Source: Hybos culiciformis
Lineage: Eukaryota > Arthropoda > Insecta > Diptera > Hybotidae
DNA: 64,000 bases
Direction of reading: 5' to 3'
NCBI GenBank assembly: GCA_964007475.1
Contig: OZ023275.1
Span: forward strand, 17,215,829 to 17,279,828
Shown here: positions 39,809 through 51,100 of the stretch, piece by piece
Numbering within the stretch: the first letter of the stretch is position 1
Layout of the letters: every line of letters starts with the position of its first letter
Notes under the pieces: generated by a model
What the model saw: only the letters and a program-made list of their open reading frames with translations
What the model was told of the DNA's origin: nothing
Databases searched by the model: none
Program-made: the position numbers and the translations under genes

Positions 39809-40201
39809 GGCGCAGTGACATTTGTCCGCGATGAAATTTGTATGGAAAACTTCGCGGACAAATGTCATTTTGCAAAATGTCATTTGTCCGCGATTGTAAA
39901 ATGACATTTGTCCGCCGCGGACAAAAGTTTCAAAATTAGCGGACAAATGACATTTTGCAAAATGACATTTGTCCGCGATTGAATTTTCTAACTTTAGCGG
40001 ACAAATGTCATTTTGCAAAATGTCATTTGTCCGCGATTGATTTTTCAGTTTTTTTAGCGGACAAATGTCATTTTGCAAAATGTCATTTGTCCGCGATTAA
40101 TTTTCAGATTTTTAGCGGACAAAAGACATTTCGAATCGCGGACAAGTGTCATTTTTATGTCCGCGATACAAAAACAAATCGCGGACAAATGTCCAACCCC
40201 C
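39809..40201. mobile_element. Word-repeat foldback element, copy B, 9-bp target duplication
   Basis: It begins GGCGCAGTGACATTTGTCCG and ends GACAAATGTCCAACCCCC, flanked by TTTTCATGG at 39800-39808 and 40202-40210. The reverse complement of the right end, GGGGGTTGGACATTTGTCCG, matches the left end. The 393-base body carries about fifteen copies of ACATTTGTCCGCG, complete or trimmed, alternating in orientation. Several are fused as head-to-head palindromes around CATTTTGCAAAATG, spaced by short AT-rich linkers. Open frames across it simply translate the word. This is the longer of two family members in the window. Confidence 0.9.
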
Positions 40202-40750
40202 TTTTCATGGAGCCCAACTCGAGTATCGAATTTAACCCGAAGTTATCTAACACTGAAACGTTAATAATTATAGTATTATTGACAATGAAATGGTACCCTT
40301 GTCATTTGGGAATATATATTTTTTTTTGGTATATTTTTATTTATTAACTATTTTCCAAACGTTACCTTTTTTCAACCCAATAGCTAACAATGCTTACATT
40401 AATTTTCAATACCTGTCACTTTACAAAAAGAAATGTTTAACTTACAACTCTTTTTGTTAGATACAGACCAATATTATTTCTACTATCCAGTAAAGGGTTA
40501 AATACAATTGTCAAAAAACGATTAAAATTAAATATTATAAATAATTAACAATAACAAACAGTTCAATACTAGTCTAGTGTCTAGTCTGTGTAATAGATAG
40601 ATATTCCTTTCTTCCTATATTTATATTGGCCCAACGTTAACCATACAAGCTAAAAATATTTGTATCTCCTTTGGATTTTGTTAGTTTTTAGATATCAGCC
40701 ATCAAGAGATTTTAATTCATCATTAAAGAGATTTTCATTCATCGTATAAA

Positions 40751-42549
40751 ATGAGTGAAATTGATGTTAAAAAATTTAGTGAAATTGATCTTTATGGTTT
40801 GATTGAAGTTGAAATAACAGCAACAGAAAATGAAATACGAAAAGCATATAGTGAGTATTAATTGTTTTCCAAAATAATATCTATAATCTATCTGCTTGTG
40901 ACAAAGATTTATATTTTTTTACTTTATCGTAAATAAATAGTTGAATAGTTTTCAGATTCTTTTTTGCTTATTCTTAGAACTAAAAGTTATAATAATGAAT
41001 ACCTATATAATTTTTTTTCTTTTAGGGAAGAAAGCTCTAGAATGTCATCCCGACAAAAATCCAGATAATCCAAAAGCCAATGAATTATTTCTTCAGTTGT
41101 CCAAAGCATTGCAAATTCTTTCGGATAAATCAGCGCGAGCAGCGTATGACAAAATTTTAAATGCAAAAAAAGCAGCAAAATTAAGAAATAACCTATTAGA
41201 CAGTAAAAGATTAAAATTAAAATCAGATTTAGAGAAACGAGAAAAAGCGGCGGAGCTTCAAAAACAAAGTTCAAATAAATATTCCACCACTAAAACTGAT
41301 GAGGAACAATTTCGTTCTGAGATCGAACGACTTCGAAAAGAAGGTTCATTATTATTAGAAGAAGAACAAAGAATTATGAGAAAATATGTACAAGATGAAA
41401 AGCTTAAGTCACAAAGTGAGTTACATTTAACATTATATTTATATATTTTATATCAACATATTATAATTGCTCATTTTTTGTAATTATTTTTGCAATATTC
41501 AAGTAATTGATGAAATTATATACCTATTTTTTGTCGTTGGAAAACTAAACTTTGGAAATGAAATTTAATCTTCATTTTATTTATAAAGTGCCACTTTTTC
41601 TTTTTTTTTTTGATATTTATTTTGAAAATGAATTCAAAACATTTTATTTCGATCGGAATGGAGAACAAAAATTCAATTCAGAGTGAAATGTATATATTTA
41701 ATTTTGATTTCACTCCACCAGAAACATTAGTGATAGAAAATAATGTACGTCATAACATACTTTAATTATTATGTTAGTTTCCCAATTAGAAAATATAATA
41801 CAGGTAAAACCAAAATTTACGAAAGAAGAGGTGTTATTACATAAACCGGAATCAGCATCAGAAATTTTATATTAAAATTATAAAAATATTTTTACATTCT
41901 GGCGCACTTGTTTTAAATCAAAACTCCCATATTTCGTGTGAGTTATAAAAGTTTGTGCCAAAAACGTACTTTTAAGGGTACATTATTGAAGTAGTAAAGG
42001 TATAAATAATTCGTTTTTTAAACTAATTTTCCAAATATCAATATATATTTTTCGCATTTATTATAATTTGAAATGGGATTTTTTTAGAAATATAACTTTT
42101 ATTGAAATAGAAATTTTACTTTTTAATAATAATTCAAACTTTTTACAGTTTATGACTCATCACAACACCGAATTAAAATTAAATGGAAAGTAGAAAAAGC
42201 AGATAACACTAATGGCGGATACACTGAAAGTATTTTAAAAACATATCTAATAAAATATGGAGATATAATAGCATTAGTTATGTCACCAAAAAAGCAAGGT
42301 AGTGCATTAATTGAATTCAAAACGCAGGAGGCCAGTGAAATGGCAGTTTTATATGAAAAAGGAAATTTGAATAATCCCTTAACTTTGCAATGGGTCGGTA
42401 AGCCGCCTGCATCTAGAAAAATTGTTGTTTCCTCATCTTCAACGATTACTGATTTGGACTTCGAGAGTTTAGTGCTTAGACAAATGCGTCAAACGGAGGA
42501 AAGAAAGCGTTTAATAGAAGCAATGCTCAATGAAGAAAATGAAAGTTGA
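40751..42549 (+). CDS. DNAJC17: DNAJC17, J-domain protein with RRM
   Basis: Exons 40751-40850, 41026-41415 and 42149-42549 join in phase, giving 296 residues (human about 304). The J domain spans about residues 10-75: DLYGLIEVEITATENEIRKA, then YRKKALECHPDKNPDNPKAN with the HPD triad at 41-43, then ALQILSDKSARAAYDKI. A long charged coiled coil follows (about 80-165). The C-terminal part HRIKIKWKVEK, ESILKTYLIKYGDIIALVMS and QGSALIEFKTQEASEMA is the RRM. This J-plus-RRM layout is specific to DNAJC17/Cwf23-type proteins, which act with Hsp70 in or near the spliceosome. AATAAA lies at 42559-42564. Confidence 0.95.
41628..41875 (+). CDS. Possible nested small gene in DNAJC17 intron 2
   Basis: Two exon-like pieces, 41628-41744 and 41804-41875, lie within the DNAJC17 intron (41416-42148). 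They join in phase at AATAAT|GTACGT and AATACAG|GTAAAA, giving 62 residues from an ATG to TAA. The protein starts MNSKHFISIGMENKNSIQSE and ends in an acidic, non-repetitive tail (KEEVLLHKPESASEILY). No membrane segment or known domain is visible. I do not recognise the family. Sequence composition is more protein-like than the surrounding AT-rich intron, and both splice borders are reasonable. It could instead be alternative DNAJC17 exons or a chance reading. Confidence 0.45.
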
Positions 42550-42908
42550 ATTGTATTTAATAAAATTGTTTATTTATTTTGTAATATATATTTTTTTCAT
42601 AAACTAAAAATGAAAGGAATGTTATAATTAATTTTTATTTTTTAACAACAAATACTAGAAGAATCTTACGTTTATATTGAACAGTTTTAATTATCGGTGT
42701 TTATTCAGATCTTCGCATGAATAATTAAATGCTAAATAATTTTGATAAATCTTAAGCAGGATTATGTAAATACAAGTCTTAAATTATAACAAATTAAAAA
42801 TTTATGGTACAGAAATTTGGTTTGACCTGGTTAGATATTTTTTTAAATCTAATTTTCAATGGAATAATGATAATTTCAACCTAGAAATTTCATTATATAA
42901 ACTAGTAG
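42550..42908. other. Convergent 3' ends of DNAJC17 and SIRT6
   Basis: 359 bases separate the two stops. The DNAJC17 AATAAA is at 42559-42564. For SIRT6 no close canonical signal is seen; minus-strand AATAAA matches occur only near 42640-42705. Confidence 0.6.
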
Positions 42909-45060
42909 TTATTCCTCCTTCTTTTTTTTTATTTTCATCAAATGCGTCTTTTCATTGCTAAATTCTGAAATGGCATCATTGAAAGATTTACGTTTTTTTG
43001 AGAATTCCTTCAATTTCGTAGAATACATTTTATCCATTTCTTTAACATTTTCTGCCGGAATATTCCATTCCAATATACGTTTATCATTAGTTTCTTTTGT
43101 AGGATCTTGCGATATATCGTATTCAGGAATTTCGATACCTAATCGTTTACAAACTTTAGTTAAAATTACATCTACGTAAGCTGAAATAATAAGATCGGCT
43201 TTTTTATCATGCTTGGTCGACTGTAAATTGCATATAACCAATTTTCCACAAAATTTTTTGCCTTTTAAAGGTAAATTTCCGCTTGGAATGATTTGCAATG
43301 TTGTTCCCAAAGTAATATTCAATTCTGCCAAAGATGAATGTAAAAATGCCATTTCTAAATCACGATCAGGTAAATCTGCATCCCAATCTAAAACATTATC
43401 TAATAATATTCCTCCACGACATGCTCTAGAATTTTTTCCACCTTTACAAAATCCACCAATAGGTTTTTGGCCAACTGTAGGAGAACATGTATTTCGCACA
43501 TACTGCTTTCGACACTTATTACTGAAATTAAATGGAATATCATGAATTCTGCTTCTATTTTTTATAGCTTTGTTTATAGCTTTGAATTCAAACTTTTCAG
43601 GGAGAGCAATTCAAAAATTTTTTGAAATATTATACAGTATTTTGTTTGAGATCATAGTTTAATTTATTTAACCAAGGAATAATTTGTGATGATATTGCTA
43701 TCTAATAAGTATCATTCTTTGATCAAAGAATTAATGTCAGCGTTTAAATTAATATTTAAATTAAAAAGTAAAAAAAGTCAGATACAAAAATGTTATTCAA
43801 GGAATCGAAATAATTTTATTTAAATTGGACCATATAAAGAAATTAAAAGACAAGGAAAATCATTATATTATATAAAATTTAAATAAAAAAGTTATGGATT
43901 TTTGTAACATATATCTACACACAAATTTGAGTTCTTGAAATTTTTAAACAAATTTACTTGCTACATATAGTGTCAAACCCTATTCTATTTCAGTGAATTC
44001 ATTATCTTAGCTACTCTAGAATCGGTTATTTGTAATTAATTACATTATTTTTATTAAAAATAAATTTACCACTGTTCAATATAATAATTTCCATGTAATT
44101 CTGATAAATATTTTCTATTTAAGCCTGATTTCAAATGTAATCCATCTATATTTTGACTTATTACATAATGTATGAAACCTTTTTCGATTAATGCTTTCAA
44201 AGCCATATGCGTTTTTGTTGGTTTAGCTTGATCAAATTCGATATTAGTTTGTGGTTTTTCGCCTAACAATAAATGTATTTAATATTATTTTTGATTTACA
44301 TTTATTTTCAAGAAACTGTTAAAATTTACCTTTCAATTCTAGAGTCCAAACTCCTCGGGGTCCACGGAAATCAGGTATTCCCGCTGCTGTACTAAATATG
44401 AAAATTTTATTAGAATAATTAAAATTAGGTTGGTTGGTAGGTATGTTCTAAAAATAAGTAGATGGGTATATAAACCTTATTCCAGCTCCTGTATGAACTA
44501 CAACGTGATTCGATATTTTCAGCAAATTTACCAATTCATCAACTTTTTCATTGATTAGATCTTCATCGTCGAATTTCTGAAAAAATAAAACAAAATGTAT
44601 AAAAACAAAGCAGGGAACGGTTTTTGTCCCTTAATTTTGTTTATCTTCTACTATTACCTACATTCTTGTTGGTCGTTAGTTCATTCTGATTCTGAGTTTA
44701 CTTATTTCCTGAAATTTCTTTTCTTCAACTAAAAACTTTTAGAAGAAGCAATTTTTCGAAGACAAGACAAGGCAAACGATTGAGAAGCATTAAAAAATGA
44801 TAGGTAGGTACAAGTAGCTAGAATTCGGTAAATGGAGTATTATACCTACCTGCAATAATGATGATGGCAGACTGTTGTAAGGCAAGATCAAGAAGTCAAA
44901 AAAAAAAATCAAGATCAAGTCAAAAAAAAATGCAAATTGAATGATTGAAATTGAATACCCAACACGAAAAATGTTTATTTCTTTTAAAAATCACCTCTGG
45001 TAAACCTAAAACTCCTTTATGTTCATACGGCGATAATCCATCAGCATAATTACAAGACAT
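42909..45060 (-). CDS. SIRT6: SIRT6, NAD-dependent protein deacylase
   Basis: Exons on the minus strand: 44995-45060, 44476-44576, 44330-44391, 44070-44262, 42909-43521. All are in phase, giving 344 residues. The start [20 protein letters not shown] is the SIRT6 N-terminus. The NAD-binding HTGAGIS is at 50-56, [13 protein letters not shown] at 60-72, [12 protein letters not shown] at 112-123, catalytic His 133 in ELHGNYY, and zinc cysteines at 141, 144, 166 and 175. Catalytic His and three of the four cysteines have the same numbers as in human SIRT6. [17 protein letters not shown] and [16 protein letters not shown] complete the fold. The C-terminus is a short Lys-rich tail in place of the long proline-rich extension of mammals. 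Expected role: chromatin deacylase in DNA repair and telomere/metabolic control. One donor is GTTTAT, weak but in phase. Confidence 0.97.
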
Positions 45061-45604
45061 TATTTTAATTATCAATATTTAAATTTTTCAATTTTCAAAC
45101 TACTTAATTCTTAATAATATTAATAAATTTGATTTAGAATTTAGATTTATACCTCGCGAAATGTCAAAAAAGTTTGAAATGTTTTGTTTGTTTTTATTTT
45201 TTTGGCGTTTAACAGCAGCGCGGGTGGCGCCTCAATCTCATTCCCAATTATTGCCAATTACAATAATTTTTATAGACGGCGCAGCACTCAGAATTTCTAA
45301 AGGTGCATTCACATGCACAAATTCGTGCCATTCGTACAGATGTTTTTATTTATAGGGCTGCAGATACTTTTAACTGCAGAATTCAATATCTAGAACGAAT
45401 CTTTCAAAATATTTTTGGGCCCATAAGCAACATCATTTATAGTGACGTTCAATATAATTTTGTATATTTTATTGAATAATTTACTTCGTCAAACTTCAGG
45501 TTACCAACCGTGAATTCCATAATTTCGCAAAAACAAGGTTCGTTCTGTGTTGTGTTCTTTGCCATATAAACATGTTTAGCTCTGTCAGATAAAACATTTC
45601 AAGA

Positions 45605-45906
45605 AGTAAACACAATTGGGGGCGATAACGACGGCGACAACGACGGCGACAACGACAACTACAACGACAGCGATATCACTGAAGTGAACAAAATTACGGC
45701 GACGAAATAAATAAACAGGAAAAAAATAAACAAATAGAAAAACAAATAAAAAAAAATATGGTTGTCGTTGTCTAATTTTTCGCCGGGCGACAATATCGTT
45801 TGTCGCCAGTGGTCTAGTGTTTATTCTCATACAAATACATTGTTTCTATGTTTTTTTGATAGTCGCTATCGCTGTCATAGTCGCTATCGCTGTCATTGTG
45901 TTTACT
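45605..45906 (+). mobile_element. Inverted-repeat element with CGACAG words, copy 2
   Basis: The ends AGTAAACACAATTG and CATTGTGTTTACT are inverted repeats. Next to the left end is a run of CGACAACGACGGCGACAACG type triplets; next to the right end are TAGTCGCTATCGCTGTCA words. It is the reverse-orientation partner of the copy at 28573-28810 and about 65 bases longer. No target duplication was readable. Confidence 0.7.
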
Positions 45907-47544
45907 ACATAAAATAATATCGGAGATAAGCTCAATGGAACTTACCCGCCCAAAAAAGTTAAAATATATGAAGTTGTGTCAAGGTTAAGAGGCTTTTTAA
46001 ATTTATTTTTGTAGAAATATGTTCAAGAACATGTTTTTGTTTTCATTTTTTTTATTATGCAAAAACAACATCAAAAACAACATCAAAAACATCAACGGAA
46101 CATATTCGGCGTTCGACCAAAGTGTATACCCTGTTTGGTTACGAGGTCTATATAATTTGTATGATAAACATAGCACAGCATACATTATATTATTCTGTGT
46201 TCTTAAAAAAATATTTGTTTCAAGTTTTAACTCCAATTCTTATTCAACTCTGTGCGAATAAATTTTAAAGTCTTTGGCCAAATGTCAGCTATGATTTCTT
46301 TGTTCAGTTGGCCATTCTTTTCAATAATTCATTTTCTTGGCATAAAATTAAAAGTTTAGTGAAAAACATTTATTTCCTAGAAAAAAAAAATACAAATAAT
46401 CTATTGGATTGAATTTAAATAATTAAAAAACAAAGAATTTTAATTTATGAAAACAAATTAATAAATATAATTAATAAAAAATAAACTTTTACCCAAAATT
46501 AGAACAAAATCAAAAGGAAAAAAGAAAAAAGCATAAAGGGAAAAAATATTTTCGCTTTTTCGAGAAAATTTTCTTTCTCGTTTTTTTCCTTTTCTTATTC
46601 TGTTTTTCTGCTGTCAAAGTATTTGTTTTTGACGCCATCTATCTTGCGTGTGTGTCATAAAATACATTGAACTGAAAATTATACCTATAATTCTTGACTC
46701 TTGTGTTAAAAAAAAAGATCGCAAAATTTATTGTGGTGGAGTTAGTTCCATTAAAAAAAAAAATAAAATGAAATATATTTTTTTATAATTAAATTATATT
46801 TACACAAAATAAAAAACTTAATAATTTGAACATTTGAAGAAATTTTGTGATAATGATGCAGTGGAATTAAATTTATTTACTTTATAAATAATATCTTTTT
46901 TAATAAATAAAAAAAAAATTAATCCACATAAGTGTTGTGTTCAACTTCAACTTCAACAAAAGTTTAATTTGGTTTTTTATTTTATTATTTTTTTTTTACT
47001 ACATGGATTTTCAAATATTTGTGGTAAATTTTTTTTTAAAAGAATAATTTTTTTTTTAGTTTTAAGTTTTAAAACTTTGAAAAAAAAAAAATACGAATTT
47101 TTAATTATTATTTAAAAAAAAAAACAATTGATATTTAAGTATAAAATTATTAAAGATATTGTCAATTGTCATCGGCCATTGAAAATTTGAAAAGCAAAAA
47201 GAAAGAATAATTTTTTTTTTTTGAAAGGAAATGGAATTTTTTTATCAATTTCTAGTTCAATAAAACTTGAGAAGGAAAGGAATGGCATTTTTTTATGACA
47301 AAAAGTCATCAAATAAAATGACTTTGGGGGGAAAACAAAATAAATCAAAATAAAAATAAAAGAAAAAAAAATTTGAATTAATTAAAATCGGTAAGTAGGT
47401 ATAATTTTCCAATAATATTCTAAATCAGGTCATTAAAAAATACAAGAATTGATATTGTTTAATGCCATTAAAATTAAATTCGGTGCCAACAAAATTAAAT
47501 TCGGTGGTTGTTGAGTCGAGTCCCAAATAAATTTTTATAGAGGA

Positions 47545-47665
47545 ACCTACCTAGGTAGGTAGGTACCTAAACTATGTAGATAAATTTTTTAGTATTGCTT
47601 TCATTCTTATTTTTAACTACAACTATCTACCTAGGTTTAGGTACCTATCTAGGGACATACCTTCT
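47545..47665. repeat. ACCT/AGGT tetranucleotide tract, palindromic
   Basis: CCTACCTAGGTAGGTAGG, GGTACCTAAAC and CTACCTAGGTTTAGGTACC alternate strand, like the tract at 26735-26820. Confidence 0.65.
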
Positions 47666-48118
47666 TGTATAATAAATTTGTAATGCCTAAATAAGTCTAA
47701 TTATTCATAAATGTAAGTGTAGGTAAATATTAAGATAGAATTAAGATTTTTTATTTTCCAACTCTGAACAAAATATGTATCAATCTAGACAGATATCTAG
47801 CTATCAATAATAATAAATAACTTTGAAAGCGTTTCCGATAATAGACGTAGGTACCTACCTACTAAACGAAATTACAAGGTTAGCTGTGTTAAAAAAATAA
47901 TAACTATAAATATCTATCTATTATAGATATTTGAATTTCGAAATCGAAATAATTATAAGTTTATTTTCTCGAAAATGAAAATCGAAAATTTCACAAATTT
48001 GCCCATATTTCGTTTTATTATTATACTAAATTAATGTTTATTTTTTTTTGTCTTCTAGTTAATCATAATTGAAATTTAGTATCACTGAAATATAACATCT
48101 AACTAACTAACTATCAAA

Positions 48119-51100
48119 ATGGCACAAGATTTTGAAGAGGGACAAATCGTTTGGGTAAAACTTAGTAACAGTTGGTGGCCTGGAGAAGTTTGTAGTGATT
48201 CAGAGATTCCTGAAGGTGCATTAAGCTCACTTAAGAAACGTCCAATAGCAGTTGTCAAATTTTTCAACGAAGATTCATTGTAAGTAAAATGTTTAAAAGT
48301 AAATTTATGTTTAGACAAATTTTAAAATCATACAAATTTAAATTTATTTTCATTTACTATTGAACACATATTAATTGAAATTTTTACTTTCAGCGAATAT
48401 GTAAAAAATCTGAATAATATTTTCAAATATAACTGTAACAAAAAAAATGAATTCATTAAAAAGGGCTTAGGTAAGTTTTGAATAATATTATCTATTTTGT
48501 TTTTTTTTTTTAAAGAAATGTAGCAAAGGTAACCCCGGAAAAATTTATTTTTTTATTTTTTTATGGAATGTGTAGTTCCACCTATTCTCATTAAATTATA
48601 TTGTGCCATAACTTTGAAGTAAACGATATATTTAACAATTTAAATTTTTTTTATAATATATCAGTTTTTAAAACCAGCATCTTAATTATATTTTTCTAAT
48701 TATAAAACAAAATTTAATTTAAAAAAATTATTCAACATTGAAATATTTGCAATATTAGTATTATCCATTATGTAGATCTTTATAAAATGATTAACAATAT
48801 GTTGTGTTTTTCTTTCAGAACTTTATCGGTCAAATAATAAATTTGCCGAAAAGTTTCCTTCAGATGTTCAAACTGCCGAGCTAAAAACGGGAGGGAATAT
48901 TGACATTATAGACTCAGAAGAGTTTTCTAGCAATTTTACTCAAAAAAGGACAAGCATAGTCAAAATGATTTTTGGAAATTCTACACCAACGCAAGGAAAA
49001 TCTATAGTCAATGCTTCTCATAGCGACAATCGAAGTGGTAGTGGAAACAAAAAGAAATCCTCTGTAAAAAATATTTTTTTAAAAGGGGCAAGTACTATGA
49101 TTATTAAAGATATTAAAACGAAAACACCGGAAAAAATAATTCAATCAAGTCCACAACAATTGTCCTCGACTCCAAATGGTTCTTATAAATGCCATTTATG
49201 CTCATTTACAACTCAGAGGCAGAACTTAATAATTATTCATTCAAAAACTCATAAGCCGACATCATCTACACATATGCAAACAATTAATTTATTAAGTTCG
49301 TCAGAAAAGTCACAATCGAATAAGTCAAGCTCATCATCGGTTATAATAATTGATGATGATTCTGAAAGTGAAACCAGAGTTCCGACACAAACTACAAAAA
49401 ATATAGGATTTCCAAAGTCTATACTAAAAAATCGAAATTTACGTAATAATGATGATAAACAGTCATCGCCAGCATCGTCTTCGTCATCGTCATCTTCTCA
49501 AATCACTTTACCAGATATTTTAACTAATACTTCAGAAGATTATGTTTTGAAAAGGCCGATTCGTCAACCACCTAAGAAACAAATAGCACAACGTCTTCCA
49601 CTGGCTGCTCCTTCAATGGACAAAGTTAAGGAAATAAATACACTTTTGGAAGATTGGAGTGATTCGGATGATCTTGTGAAAGATACAAAACATATTGATA
49701 ATAAATTATCAAAGCCTACTGACGATGAGTCCACAAAAATCTCAAGCTCATCAATTAGTGATACGGATCTAAATTTTTCTAATGAACAACAGCAACAGCA
49801 GCAACAACCAAAAATAAGAAATATTCCAAAAAAAGATAGGAGACCAATTATTATGGAAGAATTTAATACAGTTGATTTGAAAAATAGAAGCCTGGATTTA
49901 GAGTCCAAAATTGAAAATGGTGGTCATCAACTAGAAAATTCAGATAATTTGAATAATACAAATGATTCGAATAATATTGAAAATTCAAATAATTATGATG
50001 TTGGGGAAAAAAATATTGCAAGTGTTTCTGCAGCAAATGATATGAACGAAAAAAAATTACTTTCAGGATTGTCAGTCGAGTTAAATAATAAAGAAAAAAA
50101 CCAATTAGAGGAAATTAAAATTGTTTGTGATAAAAATGTTAGTGGAAAGAAACGTAAGCAAAATGATAAAAAAGCAAATCAACCTCAAATACACGGTGAA
50201 ATTACTGAAAAACTTGAAAGAACCAAATTGAAAAACTCGACTGGAATAAAGAATAAATCGAACGCTACGAGTAGGGAAAAGAATTTAGTAGAAAAAAATT
50301 CACATCATAGTGAGGATGAGAATGAAAAAAATAAAAATTCGGTCGAGTCAGAAAAACTTACAGAAGATATAGTAAATGAAGATGCATGCAATAAAATTCA
50401 AACATCTAATGAAAAAAATGCTAAAATCTTAGAAAATATTGAAATTTTTTTTGAAAAATTAGATGATTCTAACGACAATATTGATAATCTTTTCGAAGAT
50501 ACAAAAAAAGATTCAACCGATTTAAATAAAAAATCTGGACCTGAACTATCCAAAGCTGAATATGAGTCAGATGATTTAAAAAAAATATCTAAAATTACAA
50601 AAAAAGGCCAGAAAAAATTAAAGCGCACAAATAAAAGTAATGCGTCTGAAACTGATAATAAAAATTCGAAGCAAATCGATAGTAAAGAGTTGAAAGAAAA
50701 AACTGATAATGAAAACAGTGAAAAAACTTTAAAACAAGATAGTTCAGTAGTTCCGCACATCTCAAGAAAACACATTAACAAGACATTAGAAACTGAAAAC
50801 GAGTCTTCTGCTATGGAAGAAGAAACAGATACAAAAATAAGAACGACACGTAGCAAAAATAAAACAAATGAGTTGCAGAAATCTAAAAACGATTTCTGCA
50901 ACAAAGAATCAGAAAATGTTGATCACACAATTGTGAAAAAAGAAAAATTTAAGGGGCAATCAGTTGATTCGCAAAAGTTAGAGGAGAAGAGCTTTGAAAT
51001 ACAGCTTGAAAATGAAAATAGCGAAATGTTTATTAAAAAAAGTTCCAAGCCTGCAACATTAAATCGGAACAATAAATCAATTAAAGAAAAGTCAATTGCT

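Larger units (their letters stand above)
38955..40750. other. Divergent gap between the TAF1C-like gene and DNAJC17
   Basis: The two starts are 1.8 kb apart on opposite strands. Two mobile elements occupy much of the gap: a hAT element (39073-39613) and the word-repeat element (39809-40201). 40211-40750 contains the DNAJC17 upstream region and shows no other feature. Confidence 0.75.
45061..48118. other. Divergent gap between SIRT6 and the PWWP gene
   Basis: 3.1 kb with both promoters. It contains the inverted-repeat element at 45605-45906, a small hairpin near 46560-46580, and ACCT/AGGT tracts at 47545-47665 and 47850-47865. Open frames at 45161, 46003 and 46019 are not supported. Confidence 0.65.

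Noticed and set aside
39809..40201. CRISPR-like array of regular repeats
   Set aside because: The repeats alternate orientation, spacers are short and similar AT linkers, and the setting is a eukaryotic genome with mobile-element ends.
39955..40347. Open frame of 130 codons across the palindrome array
   Set aside because: The protein is only the repeated word in translation (ADKCHFAKCHLSA units) and the frame exists on both strands. The region is a mobile element with a 9-bp duplication.
45161..45355. 64-codon frame upstream of SIRT6
   Set aside because: Short, with no recognisable signal or domain; it lies in the divergent promoter region.
46003..46261. Overlapping open frames on both strands near 46.0-46.3 kb
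   Set aside because: Both strands are open over the same DNA with no domain, no conserved feature and no clear splice context.
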